DNA of 64,000 nucleotides, taken from positions 62,001-126,000 of the forward strand of contig BDIU01000076.1 of the NCBI GenBank assembly GCA_002118135.1. The letters are read 5' to 3'. This DNA is from Trebouxia sp. TZW2008 (lineage: Eukaryota; Chlorophyta; Trebouxiophyceae; Trebouxiales; Trebouxiaceae). The translations under genes were made by a program, and so were the position numbers. Below, piece by piece: positions 35,675 through 48,500 of the stretch (position 1 is its first letter; each line of letters begins with the position of its first letter). The notes beneath the pieces were generated by a model, which saw only the letters and a program-made list of their open reading frames with translations, was not told where the DNA came from and did no database searches.

Positions 35675-38600
35675 GGTCTGCGCGGCTACTGCCAAGGTCA
35701 CTTCGCCCGCACGTGCATCGACCGGCGCCTTCAAAGTCAGGGCATCACCAGCACGCACCTTCTCAAGGTCCTTCAGGCCGGCCGTAGTGGCAGCAGCTGC
35801 AGCCCCACAGCTCAAGGACGTTGACCACAAAGACATTGCTAGCAAAGTCAAGCGGCAGCTGCTGATCAATGGAAAGTTTGTGGATGCAATTGGAGGTGAG
35901 TCACATATGCAATACACTTGTGTCACCATAGTGTGCAATCTTTTGTTTGCTTTGCGCCAGCCAGTTGTGAATGCTACTACTGTCGCATCATCTGTTTAAT
36001 GTGGCAAACCCAAGCACAACATGACCAGAACACCTTTAGTGTTTCGCACATGAGATTTGCAACATCTGATGCAGTTTGCGTTTACTGTGTACCACACTAT
36101 GTATCACCTATCAGCCCAAAACATCAAAGCCTGTCAGTACTGACTCATACTTCAGTCTGCACAGTTGGGCATCACTTGCATGTCTACAGTCGACTGCATA
36201 TGTCAGCAATTCAACCTTTGCCTGTCTGCATCAGGTGAAACATTTGGCACGGAGGACCCACGTACTGGTGAGATCTACACTCACGTGGCAGAAGCACAGG
36301 CGGCAGATGTTGATGCTGCTGTCAAGGCAGCCAGAATGGTGAGCTGCAGTGATCATCAGCCTTGCTGACCTGCGTGATACAAGTGGCACAGCTTTGAGCC
36401 AGCATAGGAGCAGCTATTTACAGATGTACAGATCAAACGTACAAAGTGATCTAGTTCAGTGAAGCAGACCATGGCTGCTGTCTGGTGACCAAAGCCGATT
36501 GACAACTATGGAACTTTGCCCCAGATGATGTCTTTGCATACACAATGTGTCTGTTGACAAGCAGAGTCTGCGAGCTTGACCTGTGCTGGGGGAAGTGTCT
36601 TGAGAGTTTGGATCTGAAAAGCTGTAGTGTCCTGTTTTTTAGGGTTTCATCTCCTGTCTTGTGCAGCAATCATGTCGTCACTTGTACAGACTTCATCTTG
36701 CAACCTTGCTTTTCACATAGGCTCTACAGATCATTCAGTCTGTCATCAGACAGCATGTTGCCAACCCAAGCACCCATGCTACTTGACAGACATGGCGTTG
36801 CACAAGCGGGGATCTGGGTAGTCCCGTAGTAGATTGTCAGGCATCTAAAACATCACTCACAACCTTGCTCATGCTGGCAGGTCGTTGACCACGCCGAGTG
36901 GCCCCGGATGACAGGGCCGCACACTGCCTGTCTTCCAGATCTTGGTCAATGACCATCAAATGACCATCAAACTTTCTGCAATGCCTAAGTACCCCTGTTG
37001 TTGACAGGCGCTTGACCACAGTGGCCTCTCACGTCAGGGCTGCAAAACAGAGTCTACTCCCATATTTCAGTCAACTGGCAAGTTTGTTGCAATGCCTAAG
37101 TACTCCTACTGCTGAGAGGCCTTTGATCACGGCAAGTGGCCCTGCATGACTGCGCTGCAAACCTTCATCTACTTCCAGGCCTCAGCCAATTATTGGCATA
37201 CTGGTGGAGCTGCCAGGGTTGTGGGCAGCACATAGCTAGGGTCTCCTGTTGAGATGGCAGAAGCTGCTGTTGTCACATGCTGCCTCATTGCTATTGTTGC
37301 TGACAGGCCTTTGACCATGGCGAGTGGCCCCGTATGACTGGACGTGAGCGTGGTGCCATCCTGTACAAGTTTGCAGACCTCATGGAGCAGAACACCCACG
37401 AGCTGGCCATCCTGGAATCCTTGGACAATGGCAAACCACTCAGCGCCTCAATGTAGGCCTTTTTACCACATTTTTCCCTTGTTCCGCCAGCTTGCATTCT
37501 GTGTTGCATCTGTGCTTTGTGTTCTTGTGGAGCAGGAGATCCACAAGCTGATCATTCTGGAGTCCCTTGATAACAGCAAACCATTCAGCGCCTCAATGTG
37601 ACTCCTGCTATCACATCTCTCACTGCTTGTTTTTGTAAATTCTGGACAATGGCAGGCCACACAGCGCTTCAATGTAAGCTGTCACACCATAACTTTCCCA
37701 GCTTGCATCATTAGTACACCTCATCTCTGCTGTGGCAATTTGCATATGCTGCATCTTTGGGTTTCATACATGGAGCAGAACACCCATGAGCTGGCCATCC
37801 TGGATTCCCTAGACAATGGCAAACTATTCAGCGCTTCAATGTAAGTCACAGTGACATGTTCCTGTTGGGCCACCATATTGCTGATGTGCCAGCTTGCGGC
37901 ATGTATTAGTATTGTGCCTTGTATACAATCATGCGTTAGTACATTCGTAAGCAAATCGAGGCAATGGAGCAGAACACCCACAAGCTGGCCATCCTGGAAT
38001 CCTTGACAATGGCAAACTGCTCAGCGCTTCAACGTAAGTCACAGTGAACTATCTCTATTGTGCCACTGCGGTATGTTTTAAATAGGTGGGTTTTGTGCAA
38101 TTATGAGTTAGTTGATTCTCAAGCAAATAGATGATGGAGCAGAACACGTGCGAGCTGGCCATTCTGGGTTCTGTCTCTAAACAATGGTGAACCAGTCAGC
38201 GCTTCAATGTAAGTTATAAGTTTGCCTTCTGTTCTTGGCTTCGCATCTTCAAGTCATCAGAGAATGGCAAAAACGGAGCGCCTCAATGTAAATCCCAAAT
38301 CCAGTTCACACTCTGCTGCTCAACCATGCATAGACTGTTCAGCAATGCTGGCATCATGCTCAGCACCTCAATGTACACCACACCTTTGACTGGTGGTGCC
38401 TTGCATCATGTGCTGCGTTTGCGGTTGACAAGTTAGAGGAGACCACCTACAAGCCATTCTTGAGTCCTTGAAATATGGCAAGCCAATGAGCGCCTTTGTC
38501 TCTTGATCACATTTGCTACTATGGCAGCTGGGCAGACAAAATTCCTACAAAATGCCATGTTATTGCACTGGTTTGTTCAATCTCAGCGGAGGTGATGTGC

Positions 38601-41600
38601 CTCTCTCCTTGGAACACATCTGCTACCACGCTAGCTGGGCAGACAAGATTCACGCCTCCATTATAGTTTCAGCCTTGCAAAGCGTCACTGTGCTCAGACT
38701 TAAATCCATGCTAATTCTGAGTCCTTCTGTCACCGGGGGGAGGATCATATCCCTACTTGTAGAGCATACCCTCTTCAAGGGCGGCTGGGCAGATGTTTCC
38801 CACCATGCCAGTACAGGATTCAGCCTTGACCATGTTCTTTGCGGACTGACAGCAGCTCTCGCCAATACAGAGGAGGAAATGTGCCTATGTCTGTGGAGCA
38901 CATCCGTTACTATGCTGGCTGGGCAGACAAGATCCACGGCTCCATTGTGACTGGTGTCCCAGCCTCAAGCAAGATGATGGCCAAAGTTGACACACAGTCT
39001 TGCACACACTGGGCTTCTCGTTGCTGACAATTTGTCCTTCTGTCACAGGGGAGGAGATGTTCCTTTGTCTGTGGAGCACATCCTCTACAACGCCAGCCGG
39101 ATACATGATTGCTACCATGCCTTTGTGGTGATTATAGATTCAGCCTTGACCAGGTTCATTGGACTGACACTAGCTCTTGTCACTGCAGGGGAGGAGATGT
39201 GCCTTTGTCTGTGGAGCACATTTGTTACTCTGCTGGCTGCGCAGCCAAAATCCATGGGTCCATTGTGCCAGTGGGCCCAGCCTTGCACCTTGCAGTTCGT
39301 CATGTCAACGCACTGACATTGTTTTCTTGTGTCACAGGGGAGGAGATGTTCCTTTGTCTGTGGAGCACATCTGCTACTACGCTGGCTGGGCAGACAAGAT
39401 ACACAGCTCTGCTGTAAAGTCAGTGGTGCTGTACCAAATTTTGCTGTGCTCACATGGGTTTCTATGCTATAGGGGAGGAGATGTGCCTTTGTCTGTGGAG
39501 CACATCCGCTACTATGCTGGCTGGGCAGATAAGATTCATGGCTCCATTGTCCCCTGTGGTCCAGCCTCAGGCAAGATGATGGCCACAGTGTACAGGGAGC
39601 CTCTGGGAGTAGTGGGCCAGATCATCCCATGGAACTTCCCCATTCTTATGGCGGCATGGAAGCTGGGCCCTGCTCTAGCTGCTGGCAACTGTGTTGTCAT
39701 GAAGGTGTGCACTTGCCCTTGTCTGCTTACTCCCCTGTCAAGTTTGCCTTTGCTGCCTGCCATATTTGCCTGTTCTGCCTGTGAAGATTGGCTTTCCTGC
39801 CTGTGCCTGACCTTCTCAGACAGGCCAGATCATCCCGAGGGATTTCCCAACCCTTATGGCTGCATGGAAGCTGGGCCCTGCTCTAGCTGCCAGCAACTGT
39901 GTTGTCATGAAGGTAAGCATCGGCTTTCAACTGACTCACTCGCCTCCGACCCCCCCTCCCCCCCCCGGTCCCCTTACCCCCAACCCCAAATGGGCATGAT
40001 CCTTACTTAATATTCCCAATCCTTATGGTTGCATGAAAGCTGGGCCTGCTTTGGCTGCTGGCAACTGTGTCGTCATTGAGGTGCATACCTGCGTCCAAAT
40101 ACCTGTCACCTTTTCTTTTGCTGCTCGTTGTTCATCCTCAAATGTGGCCCAGACCATATCCTGGAACCTTTCCCAACCTCATGGCTGCATGAAAGCTGGG
40201 CCTGCTCTGGCTGCTGGCAACGATGTTGCCATGCAGGTGTGCATTTGCCTCCATCTGCCCGTGCTTCTTGTCATGGTTCGCGTTTGCCGCCCATGGTTGA
40301 CCCTTCCACCTTACTGCCTGGCGTCTTTAGTATTGGTCCAACATCTTGTGCATCAGCAGGCGTTGCAAGCGCCAAGCATGCTGGCATTCACACGCTTCAC
40401 AAATGCTCTGTCTGTGGGCAACTGAGCAGACTTCCCGAGTGTAAATCAGGATAGTGACCTTGCTCTAGAATTTGATCTGCCAGCTGGCATCCTCAACATC
40501 ATTCCAGGGTCTGGCAAGGTAGCAGGCACAGCAAAGGTTGCCAAGCATGCTGTATTAACAAGCATTCTGCCTGCAGGTAGCTGAGCAGACTCCCCTGAGT
40601 GCACTCAGAATCTCTGAGCTCACTATCTGCTGGCGTGCTCAACGTCGTTCCAGGGTCTGTTCACGTAGCAGCAAAGACAGCTATTGTCAAGCATGCTGGC
40701 ATCCACACCATTTTTGTCTGCAGGTATCTGAGCAGAATCCCCTGAGTGCGATCAGAATTGCTCTGGACGCCGGCCTACCAGCTGGCGTCCTCAACAATGT
40801 TCCAGGGTCTGGCGAGGTTGCAGGAGCAGCAGTTGCCAAGCATGCTGGAATCAACAATGTTTCTGCCTGCAGGTAGCTGAGCAGACTCCTCTGAGCGCAC
40901 TCAGAATTGGTGAGCTCGCTCTGGAAGCTGGCCTGCCAGCTGGCGTCCTCAACATCGTTCCAGGGTCTGGCGAGGTTGCAGGCGCTGCAGTTGCCAAGCA
41001 CGCTGGAATTGACAAGGTGGCATTCACTGGCAGCACTGAAGTGGGCAAGCTGATCATGAAGCAGGCAGCTGACAGGATCAAGCCAGTAACCCTGGAGTTG
41101 GGTGGCAAGTCACCTTGCATCATCTGCCCAGATGCTGACTTGGACACAGCTGTTGAGGGCGCACACGACGCACTTTTCTTCAACATGGTGAGTCACCTTT
41201 GCCCTCATGGAATTGGTTTGAGGGGATACAGAGAACAGTTTGTTTGTTGTCTAGCGTCTTTTGAGTGTGCTGGGCAGTCTTGCATCATCAGATACTGACT
41301 TGGACACAGCTGTTGAGGGAGCACATGACGCCCTTTTCTTCATACCTGATGAGTCACCAGGCAGCAACTTTGCTAAGAGTGTGTGCATGTTGTCGGGTGA
41401 AAAATTGGTGAGACCATCGTATCTAGGCAACCCTTCCTGTGCATGTGTGCCTGGATGAATGTGCGCATTGTCAGATGTAGCAGCTGGTGCATCACTTTGC
41501 CCCAGGAGCTTCTGCAAATGTGTGTATTGTCAGAAGCAGCAAATGGTCTATGGTGGTCTTGCCTATGAAAGCTGCATGTTTGATATGAGTTTGGATTCTT

Positions 41601-44405
41601 CGAAACGCCGCTTGATGCAACTCTATGGCTTTCCTAAAAGCTTGTGTATGCACAGAAATCACTGCAATTGAGACCAGACATGCGCACCATTGACAAATTT
41701 TGCAACCTTTTCCATGCTGGCATACGCTTTAAAACTACCTTGTGATAGCAGACAGCATGCAGCGCTGACGCACCTTCTCATGCTGCAGGGTCAGTGCTGT
41801 ACAGCAGGCTCTAGGACCTTTGTGCACGAAGACATCTATGATGAGTTTGTGAAGAAGGCAGTGCAGCGCGCTCAGAACAGGAAGGTCGGCGACCCCTTTG
41901 ATGATGACACTGAGCAGGGTCCCCAGGCAAGTTTCCTTTTTGTGATGCAAATTCCGAGCGTTTTTGAAGGAGTCTTGTGCATGCGGATGTTTATGATCAG
42001 TTTCTGAAGAAGGCAGTGCAGCGTGCACAGAACAGGAAAGTTGGCGGCCCCTTTGATGATGACACTGAGCAAGGCCCTCAGGTCGGCTAGTAGCCCTTGG
42101 ATGCCAATGGTATCTCTGTCATGGTAGAGGATATTGCACAATCATTATCGAACGATATCATCTTGCACAAATACCAACGCAGACAAGAGACGAATGCTGG
42201 CCGTGTACAGCCCCATTTGGGCAGTCGTATCAGTTTCTGTCAAATTTTCTGTCTCAGTGGTATATGATGCATTCCATTTTGCTGCATTTCATGTGGCAGC
42301 AATCTGCAGGCGGCCTTTGAGACTGTCAGGACATTCTTCAGCCGTGGACACTCCAGATACAAGCACAGGGAAATCTGTGTCCAATCAAGCATTCCAGCTT
42401 ACCACGTGTAATCCCTGCTGTTATGGGTTTTGGGAGCTAAGGCATAGTCTTGACTGTCATCAGGTCGTTTCAGATTGTTGAGGGGTTGCCAGTAATGTGG
42501 AAACTGATACGACACCATGTGCTGCAGGTATCCAAGGAGCAGTTCGACAAGATCCTGGACATGTGCAAGCAAGGAGAGGAGCAAGGTGCCAAGCTAGAGT
42601 GTGGTGGCAAGCGCTTAGGAGACAAGGGTTACTACATTGAGCCCACAGTCTTCAGCAATGTCCAGGATGACAATATCATTGCCACAGACGAGATCTTTGG
42701 CCCTGTGCAGTCCATTCTCAAGTGGAAGACAATTGACGAGGTGACCCATCTCCTCTGCTTGATTGACTTATGCAGTACTTGATTGATATGTTACACGTCC
42801 AGTCATCAGATACGGCATCGCCACAGTTGAGATCTTTGGTCCTGTGCAATCCACCCTGAAGTGGAAGACGATCAATGAGGCACTGGGACAGTGTCTGCTT
42901 GGCATGTGTCGAATTGTATGTGAAGTTGTCGCAGCAAGCAGTGTCCAGTGTGTCATGTGTGGAGTGAAAATGAAGCTCTATAAAGTCCTGCTGTCCAGTG
43001 CTGCATGCCTGCTGGCATCATGACATGTGGAACATGTGGATTGAACTGCTGCTGTACAATGCTGAATTGCTGCTGGCGTTGTGATATGTATTGATGCTGG
43101 GTTGTGTAATATGCATAATATGTCTTTATGTAAGTGTGTTGACCAGCTTGTCAGTCAAAACAAACATCAGGTTGCTTGAAATGAGCATTTCAGGCAGTAC
43201 CCGCATCCTGTAGGAGGCGCGCCATAAGACATGCGCTAGCCACTGCAAGCAAGATGCAGACAGCCTGCAGGGTCCAGAGACTTGTCTTAGGATCGCCAGG
43301 ACGAGCCATGCACATAAGCCCTTCCTGTAAGATTCAGAAAGGTTTCCTGACAATCACAATGCACAAACATCCCTTCTTCTGCTGCAGGTGCTGGAGCGTG
43401 CAAACAAGTCTGAGTACGGCTTGGCTGCCGGCATCTTCAGCAATGATGTCAACATGATCAACAGTCTCAGCAGGTATACATCAAGTTTCAACCCCTTGCA
43501 TACTCAATGCATCAACGACTGCAAACATATGCTCCTCCTGGCAAGTCATGAGATGGATGCTCGACAACCCATCTCAGACATTGCAACCTGTTTCACTCAG
43601 CAAAAGCGCAAATATGAATCTTGGCCCAGTTCTGTATGACACAGTACAGAGCTGGTTTCCACATGCTGCTTTCAACTTCAATACAGTTTGTCACAAAAAT
43701 GGTGACCATTGACTGGATGATGCAGAGGTTTGCAGTCTGGCACTGTCTGGGTCAACACCTGGAACCAGTTTGATGCTGCTGTACCTTTCGGTGGCTACAA
43801 ACTCAGTGGCATTGGCCGCGAGCATGGTCTGGAGGTTCTAGATCACTACACGCAGGTCAGTGGGCTTTTTGGGTGGCAACAATTGATCACAGTCAATCAT
43901 CGTCAGCATTTCAAGCCCCTGGCAACACGTGCCTGTGGCATTGCATGCCATCAGCTTTGTAACAGCATATGCGAGTTGCACCTTTCATCATCTCATGGTC
44001 TGGCCAACATTGTGTAGATATGCTGCATCTCATTGGCTTATGTGCAGCATGGCTGTAGTACGCTGCCGCGATTTTGCCATGGCACACGTCACCTATCAGA
44101 GAAAGAACAAAAGAAAAGTCTACGCCGTTAGGCGTCATAACGCGAGCCTCTGTCTAGAGATACAGCCCGGGACCTATCAGATGTTTGCATGTGATTGTGT
44201 CTGATTTGTACGAAAGATCTTGATGCTTTCCTGTCATAAGCCTGTGCTTGCGTTATTCTCTCAGCAACTGTTGAAGTCGATATCAGCAACGCATGTACAA
44301 GTGGCTTGACTGAAACAAATTGCCCTGACTCATATCTTGCTGTGGTTTTTGCAGACAAAGGCAGTCTACATGCCTCTGAAGGACCCAGTCAAGTGGAGGG
44401 GCTGA
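35675..44405 (+). CDS. Aldehyde dehydrogenase, ALDH2 family (first exon not resolved)
   Basis: NAD-dependent oxidation of aldehydes to acids. Exons: 35675-35895, 36235-36338, 37307-37452, 39473-39704, 40873-41187, 41789-41926, 42528-42740, 43388-43473, 43726-43855, 44355-44405. They join in frame to 545 residues plus an unseen N-terminus. Visible: Arg/Ala/Ser-rich leader ending [48 protein letters not shown] (with the oxyanion Asn), [28 protein letters not shown] (general-base Glu), GQCCTAGSR (nucleophile Cys), [25 protein letters not shown] and the C-terminus DPVKWRG. Length and motifs match ALDH2; the leader suggests mitochondrion or plastid. The intron after GQCC exon ends EQGPQ with a gcaagt donor. 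All catalytic residues are present. Confidence 0.95.
36875..37165 (+). repeat. Three copies of ALDH exon 37307-37452, 5' part
   Basis: Segments like gaccacgccgagtggccccg near 36885, 37008 and 37117 copy the start of the exon ([13 protein letters not shown]). All upstream, all decayed. Confidence 0.85.
37530..38495 (+). repeat. About eight copies of ALDH exon 37307-37452, 3' part with donor
   Basis: Copies of [18 protein letters not shown] followed by PLSASM and a gtaag-type donor occur near 37534, 37645, 37771, 37963, 38133, 38260, 38345 and 38430. Those at 37771 and 37963 are close to intact, others carry indels. All lie downstream of the true exon. Confidence 0.93.
38505..39425 (+). repeat. 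Seven to eight copies of ALDH exon 39473-39704, 5' part
   Basis: Copies of [19 protein letters not shown] with acceptor near 38586, 38731, 38866, 39045, 39185 and 39335, plus a fragment near 38505. Spacing is 135-180 bp. All stop short of the exon's second half. They follow the 3'-edge copies of the previous exon in the same intron. Confidence 0.94.
39820..40240 (+). repeat. Three copies of ALDH exon 39473-39704, 3' part with donor
   Basis: Copies of the [20 protein letters not shown] segment and donor end near 39912, 40081 and 40236. The first reads [22 protein letters not shown]-rich run lies at 39950-39967 between them. Confidence 0.92.
40395..40860 (+). repeat. Three copies of ALDH exon 40873-41187, 5' part
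   Basis: Copies begin near 40415, 40577 and 40722 (145-150 bp spacing), each running from EQTPLSALR to AKHAGI. The nearest copy is the best preserved. Confidence 0.93.
41275..41350 (+). repeat. Copy of ALDH exon 40873-41187, 3' part
   Basis: Repeats the segment encoding [17 protein letters not shown] after the true exon. Confidence 0.9.
41965..42085 (+). repeat. Copy of ALDH exon 41789-41926, 3' part with GT donor
   Basis: Repeats [20 protein letters not shown] through EQGPQ. It ends in gtcggc, whereas the true exon ends in gcaagt, so this copy has a canonical GT where the active exon uses GC. Confidence 0.9.
42808..42895 (+). repeat. Copy of ALDH exon 42528-42740, 3' part
   Basis: Repeats [20 protein letters not shown] downstream of the true exon. 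Confidence 0.9.
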
Positions 44406-44775
44406 TTTTTTTGTGTTTGCATGTCCTTGACGACTTTTGATTACGACTGCGCAAAGCAGTATTGTAGTGGCGTCTCTGTGTGCTTGAGTGCTGCAGCGTG
44501 GAGTGAGTGAGTGTTTGCCTTAAAATCCACTTTTGCACTAGTACTGTTGATACAGTACTGTTGGGGAAGCACGACTTTGACGTAGTAGCTGTTGAGAGCA
44601 GTCACACTTCACCAGCATTCAAGCGAAGCGACAAATTGACAGTATGCAGCAAATGTGCGACCTGGTGTGGTTGCGCAAATCCACTGCCAGCTTGCTAAAA
44701 TGCAGAAATTTCGTGATTGATGATGCTCAGGAAATCTCACGTGCAAGCCTATTTCAACTGGTATTGGTCAACCTT

Positions 44776-44780
44776 TGTAA
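44776..44780 (+). terminator. Candidate TGTAA polyadenylation signal of ALDH
   Basis: TGTAA 371 bp after the ALDH stop. Confidence 0.35.
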
Positions 44781-45228
44781 CACACTCTGAAGAGTGCTGC
44801 TGTAATACCAAATTTTGCTGACTGGGGCATGACATCGTGGTGTGACACAAGAGACGGTGTCTTGCACAGCATCAGAAAGTATGATGCCTATAACATGCAC
44901 GCACAGTGGCATGTGAGCTGTACTGTTAACACAGGGTGCCAAAGTGGCATACATTCATCCCAGCCCATGCAACAGAGCATTTTGCCCAAGATCTGAAATG
45001 CAAAAAAGCTTGCTGCTCATCAGTCTGGGCTAAAATCACCGCAGCCAGAGCTGGGCAGTCGACAGCGTCAGCTGATGTTGGTGACAGTCAGTGACATCAG
45101 CGCCTACGACCCAGTGCAGAATGCAATAGTTTTCAATAGCTTACAATGGTTTTCAGAGTATCGTACCTACCTTGGCCAGCGCTAGATGCAGGTGAGCTAC
45201 ACTACCAGTCCTTGCTTGGCTGCTGTGT

Positions 45229-45233
45229 TTACA
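45229..45233 (-). terminator. Candidate TGTAA polyadenylation signal of bZIP gene
   Basis: TGTAA on minus, about 295 bp after the bZIP stop at 45528. Confidence 0.35.
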
Positions 45234-45527
45234 TATACTCTGACTGTGCAAGGGACATGAGGACAAATCGCTGACCTGGTGGGGCAAAGCTGTCCTGACA
45301 GTCCATTGACACATGCTGTTGGGCAATTGACAGCTATGCAGTACTGTTGAGCAGATTCAAGAAAGCTGCGTGCTGCAAGCTATTGTCAAGGCATACATAT
45401 CGCATCATTGCTGATTGTGACCAGACACTCTAGCAATGCACTTGACAGTCATGAAAGTCTTACTCATCAATAGGCGTACTCAAAAGCACGTTCCTTCACA
45501 TCTGCCAACAATCAAAGCCCAGCTGTG

Positions 45528-48500
45528 TTAGCACACACCGCTAACTGCTGCTTGTTGTAAGCCCGCAAAAGCCTGATTGTTCTTTTGTTGCAACGCCAAT
45601 GACATCTGTCTGCCTGACAATGCCTGCGCCTCCTCTGCTATGCATGTAGCAATGGCAAGGCCGTCCACATGGTGAGGGCCTGAGACAACAACAGCTCGAG
45701 CGTACTGTTCACACGTCCACACCTGCACACAAGCAACAGGCTCAAAGAAACAGCAACCAATACACTGTGCAATCTGATGCCATTGGCATTCTCAGAATGA
45801 TGAGGTCCTAACACAACAAAAGCTTGAGCCTACTGTTCACACGTCCACACCAGCGCATAAGCAACGTGCTCAGAGGAACAGCAACAACAACACTGTGCAA
45901 CCTGATGCAATTGGCATGCTTCAAATGATGGGGGCCAGAGACAACAACAGCTCCAGCATACTGTTCACACGGCCACTCCTGCGCATACGCAACAAACTCA
46001 GAGGAACAGCAACAAAAGCACTGTGCGATGTGAAGCCGTTGGCAGGCTCAACATGGTGAGGCTCTGAGACAGCAGCAGCTTGGAAGTTTTGTTCACACAT
46101 CCACACCTGCGCATAGGCAACAGGCTCACAAACGCAGCAGCAATGCAACTGTGCAATGTTGTGCTAGTGTCATGCTGAGAAGCGCTGCAGCTCAGTAGCA
46201 TATGTTGAAGCTTTGATCTGATGCCTTGGTTGCAGCAAGGCTCAGCTGTTTTTCCTGACTGCAAACAGCATCCTGACCATTGATACAGTATCCCATTCAA
46301 CCGCTGACAACACACGTACATGCAGTAGCTTAAGAGTGCTGATGTATAAGCGCTTGAATGCATCTTGCACCCTATGACGATCCATATAAGACTGCTTTGC
46401 TGTGCATTTCCTCATACACTAATTGAGGACAACATTAGCCAAGCATGCCAGAGCATAAACAACCTGTGATAGTCTGCGGCAATTGCGCAGAGGAACTACA
46501 TACCTGAGCAAACATCTCATGGTAGAAGTGCACCCACAAGCCATTGAGCTGCTGAATATTGGCCTTGAGCGCTTGCAGCAGCATCACATCCTGAGTAAGA
46601 CCCAAAGCACAGCTGCTGCATGGTGTGTCGTGACTTGCAGACTGCACAGATTCAAGCCATCTGTCAGTAGTGCACTAGGTGCTGGATAGTCCTCTTTGAT
46701 GGAAAGGCTTGTTACAGGAAGCTAGTATTTGGAGAATATAGCAATGGTTGGGCTGTCGGCTTTTGCTGTGCTTGACCTGATCTGGAATTTTGTTGCAGTG
46801 ATGACCGAGCTCACACCTTTTGGATGTAACTGAACGATTATGCACAATGACATAAGTAAGCAGCAGCGCTGGTCCAACTTTCAGACATCTTGCTGTACCA
46901 TGTGCTTCAGAACCAGGTGTGAACACCCTTTCCAGATCAAGGCCGTCATGCCTTAGAGCAGCAGTTCAAACGTGAAACACTTTTTTTGCATGCAAATGAT
47001 ACACACATAGAAAGCATGCATACCTACACTGCACATGCCGTACAGAAGTTGACACAAGACTTGCATGCTACATCAAGCAACCCCAAATCCTAACAAGGTG
47101 TATATCTACAACAGCAGATATGTTCCAAAAAGCCTTGCCTGCTGCATCTGCATGCACAGCAGTCTGCTTTGTGCGTCATAGCATGCCTTCTGCTGCAAAA
47201 ACTGAGCTCGCATCTTGACAATCTCCTGCTTCTGCTGAGGCTTGAACGCGATGTGATCCTGCATTTCCAGTAAATCGTTTGCAGCGATGTCAGGCATAAC
47301 ATCTTGCTCTGTGCGTCATGTCATGTCTTCTGCTGAAGGAAGTGAGCTCTCATCTTCACAATCTCCTGCTTCTGCTTTCGCTCTTCGCAACACACAGGAT
47401 CACATTGCATTCAAGCCTCAGATTGTCAAGACGCTGTGATCCTGCGTGTTGCCAAGAGCGCTTCAGGTCAATTCAGGGATGGTCCTTGCAGGCTCTGAGT
47501 GCACATAGCTTATCTGATGCTTCAGGTCTGCTTGAGAATGTATACACAACTTTCCTTCACAATATTGCCAATGGACGTGTTCAGCTTCAACAAGTTGCCA
47601 ATGGTACAAAGTATGCAAGGTGTGATCACTTGAATGCTCAGACATGCAAACTAAACTAGCAATCAGCTTGTGAATCTTCTGCAAATTTGGTAAGAAGGCA
47701 TGTAGCATGAGGCAACATACAAGTAGCTAAGGGAACCCACCGCAACAGCTTGCCAGTGCTCCATTGTACGCACAGTGAGGTCAGATGTCGCCCAGACTGG
47801 CTGATCCAGATCCACCACCAGCAGCTTCCTGTAATTTTCTGGGTTGTCAAGGCAGTGGTACTTCAATAAGTGACCCTGGAGCAGCAAACGTACAATCAAG
47901 ATGCCCACCAACATTGTAGAGTCAGTGCATGGATGTGATTGCATGGACAGCTCCATTCAGATGATGGTGCTTCAGCAGGTGACGCTGGAGTGGCAAACAT
48001 CAGGTCAAATCACCCGCCAGGATTACCAAAATGCTGAACTACTTTTGATGCAAGAGCAGATCTTACCACTGCATCTGTCTCTATGTCGAGCTCAGCATAC
48101 AAGGCATCAGTCATGCCTTGCACCTCAACCTGCTGCAAGAGCTGCTTCAACATGCTGACCAACCCAGCATAGGCTGCATTGATGTCTGCTGGGGGCTTCC
48201 TGGGGTTGATGCGCCTGCAAAGTTGCAATTCACACATGAATACCGTAAAAATACAAGCAAAAGAGAACCTACTGTTATTGCAGCAATCATTGCCTTCTGA
48301 CTGCAATGGTACTGCTTAGTAATGACGACTTGGTGTAAGGACATTCCTTGATGACCAATGCAGTTGTTACAGTGGAAAACCACTGTACCTGCTGTTACTG
48401 ACCACCTTTCCAGAGCTGTGGGATATGTCATTCCAGCGATGTACAGCGCTGCAGGGGTGAGATGGGGGTAGCCTATGGGTCTGCACATCTGCAGCTGCCC

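Larger units (their letters stand above)
44406..45527. other. Convergent intergenic region
   Basis: Lies between the stop codons of ALDH (plus) and the bZIP gene (minus). No gene recognised; contains both 3' UTRs. Confidence 0.5.

Noticed and set aside
35448..35999. Single 183-codon frame as the intact ALDH N-terminus
   Set aside because: It starts with TTG, and its upstream half lacks an in-frame ATG. A separate first exon is more likely.
38505..39425. CRISPR-like array of regular repeats
   Set aside because: Units are diverged copies of an ALDH exon edge in a eukaryotic intron, not short identical repeats with unique spacers.
37453..39472. Intron gain by duplication of an AGGT site
   Set aside because: That model puts the next exon's copy at the intron's 5' end. 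The observed order is the opposite.
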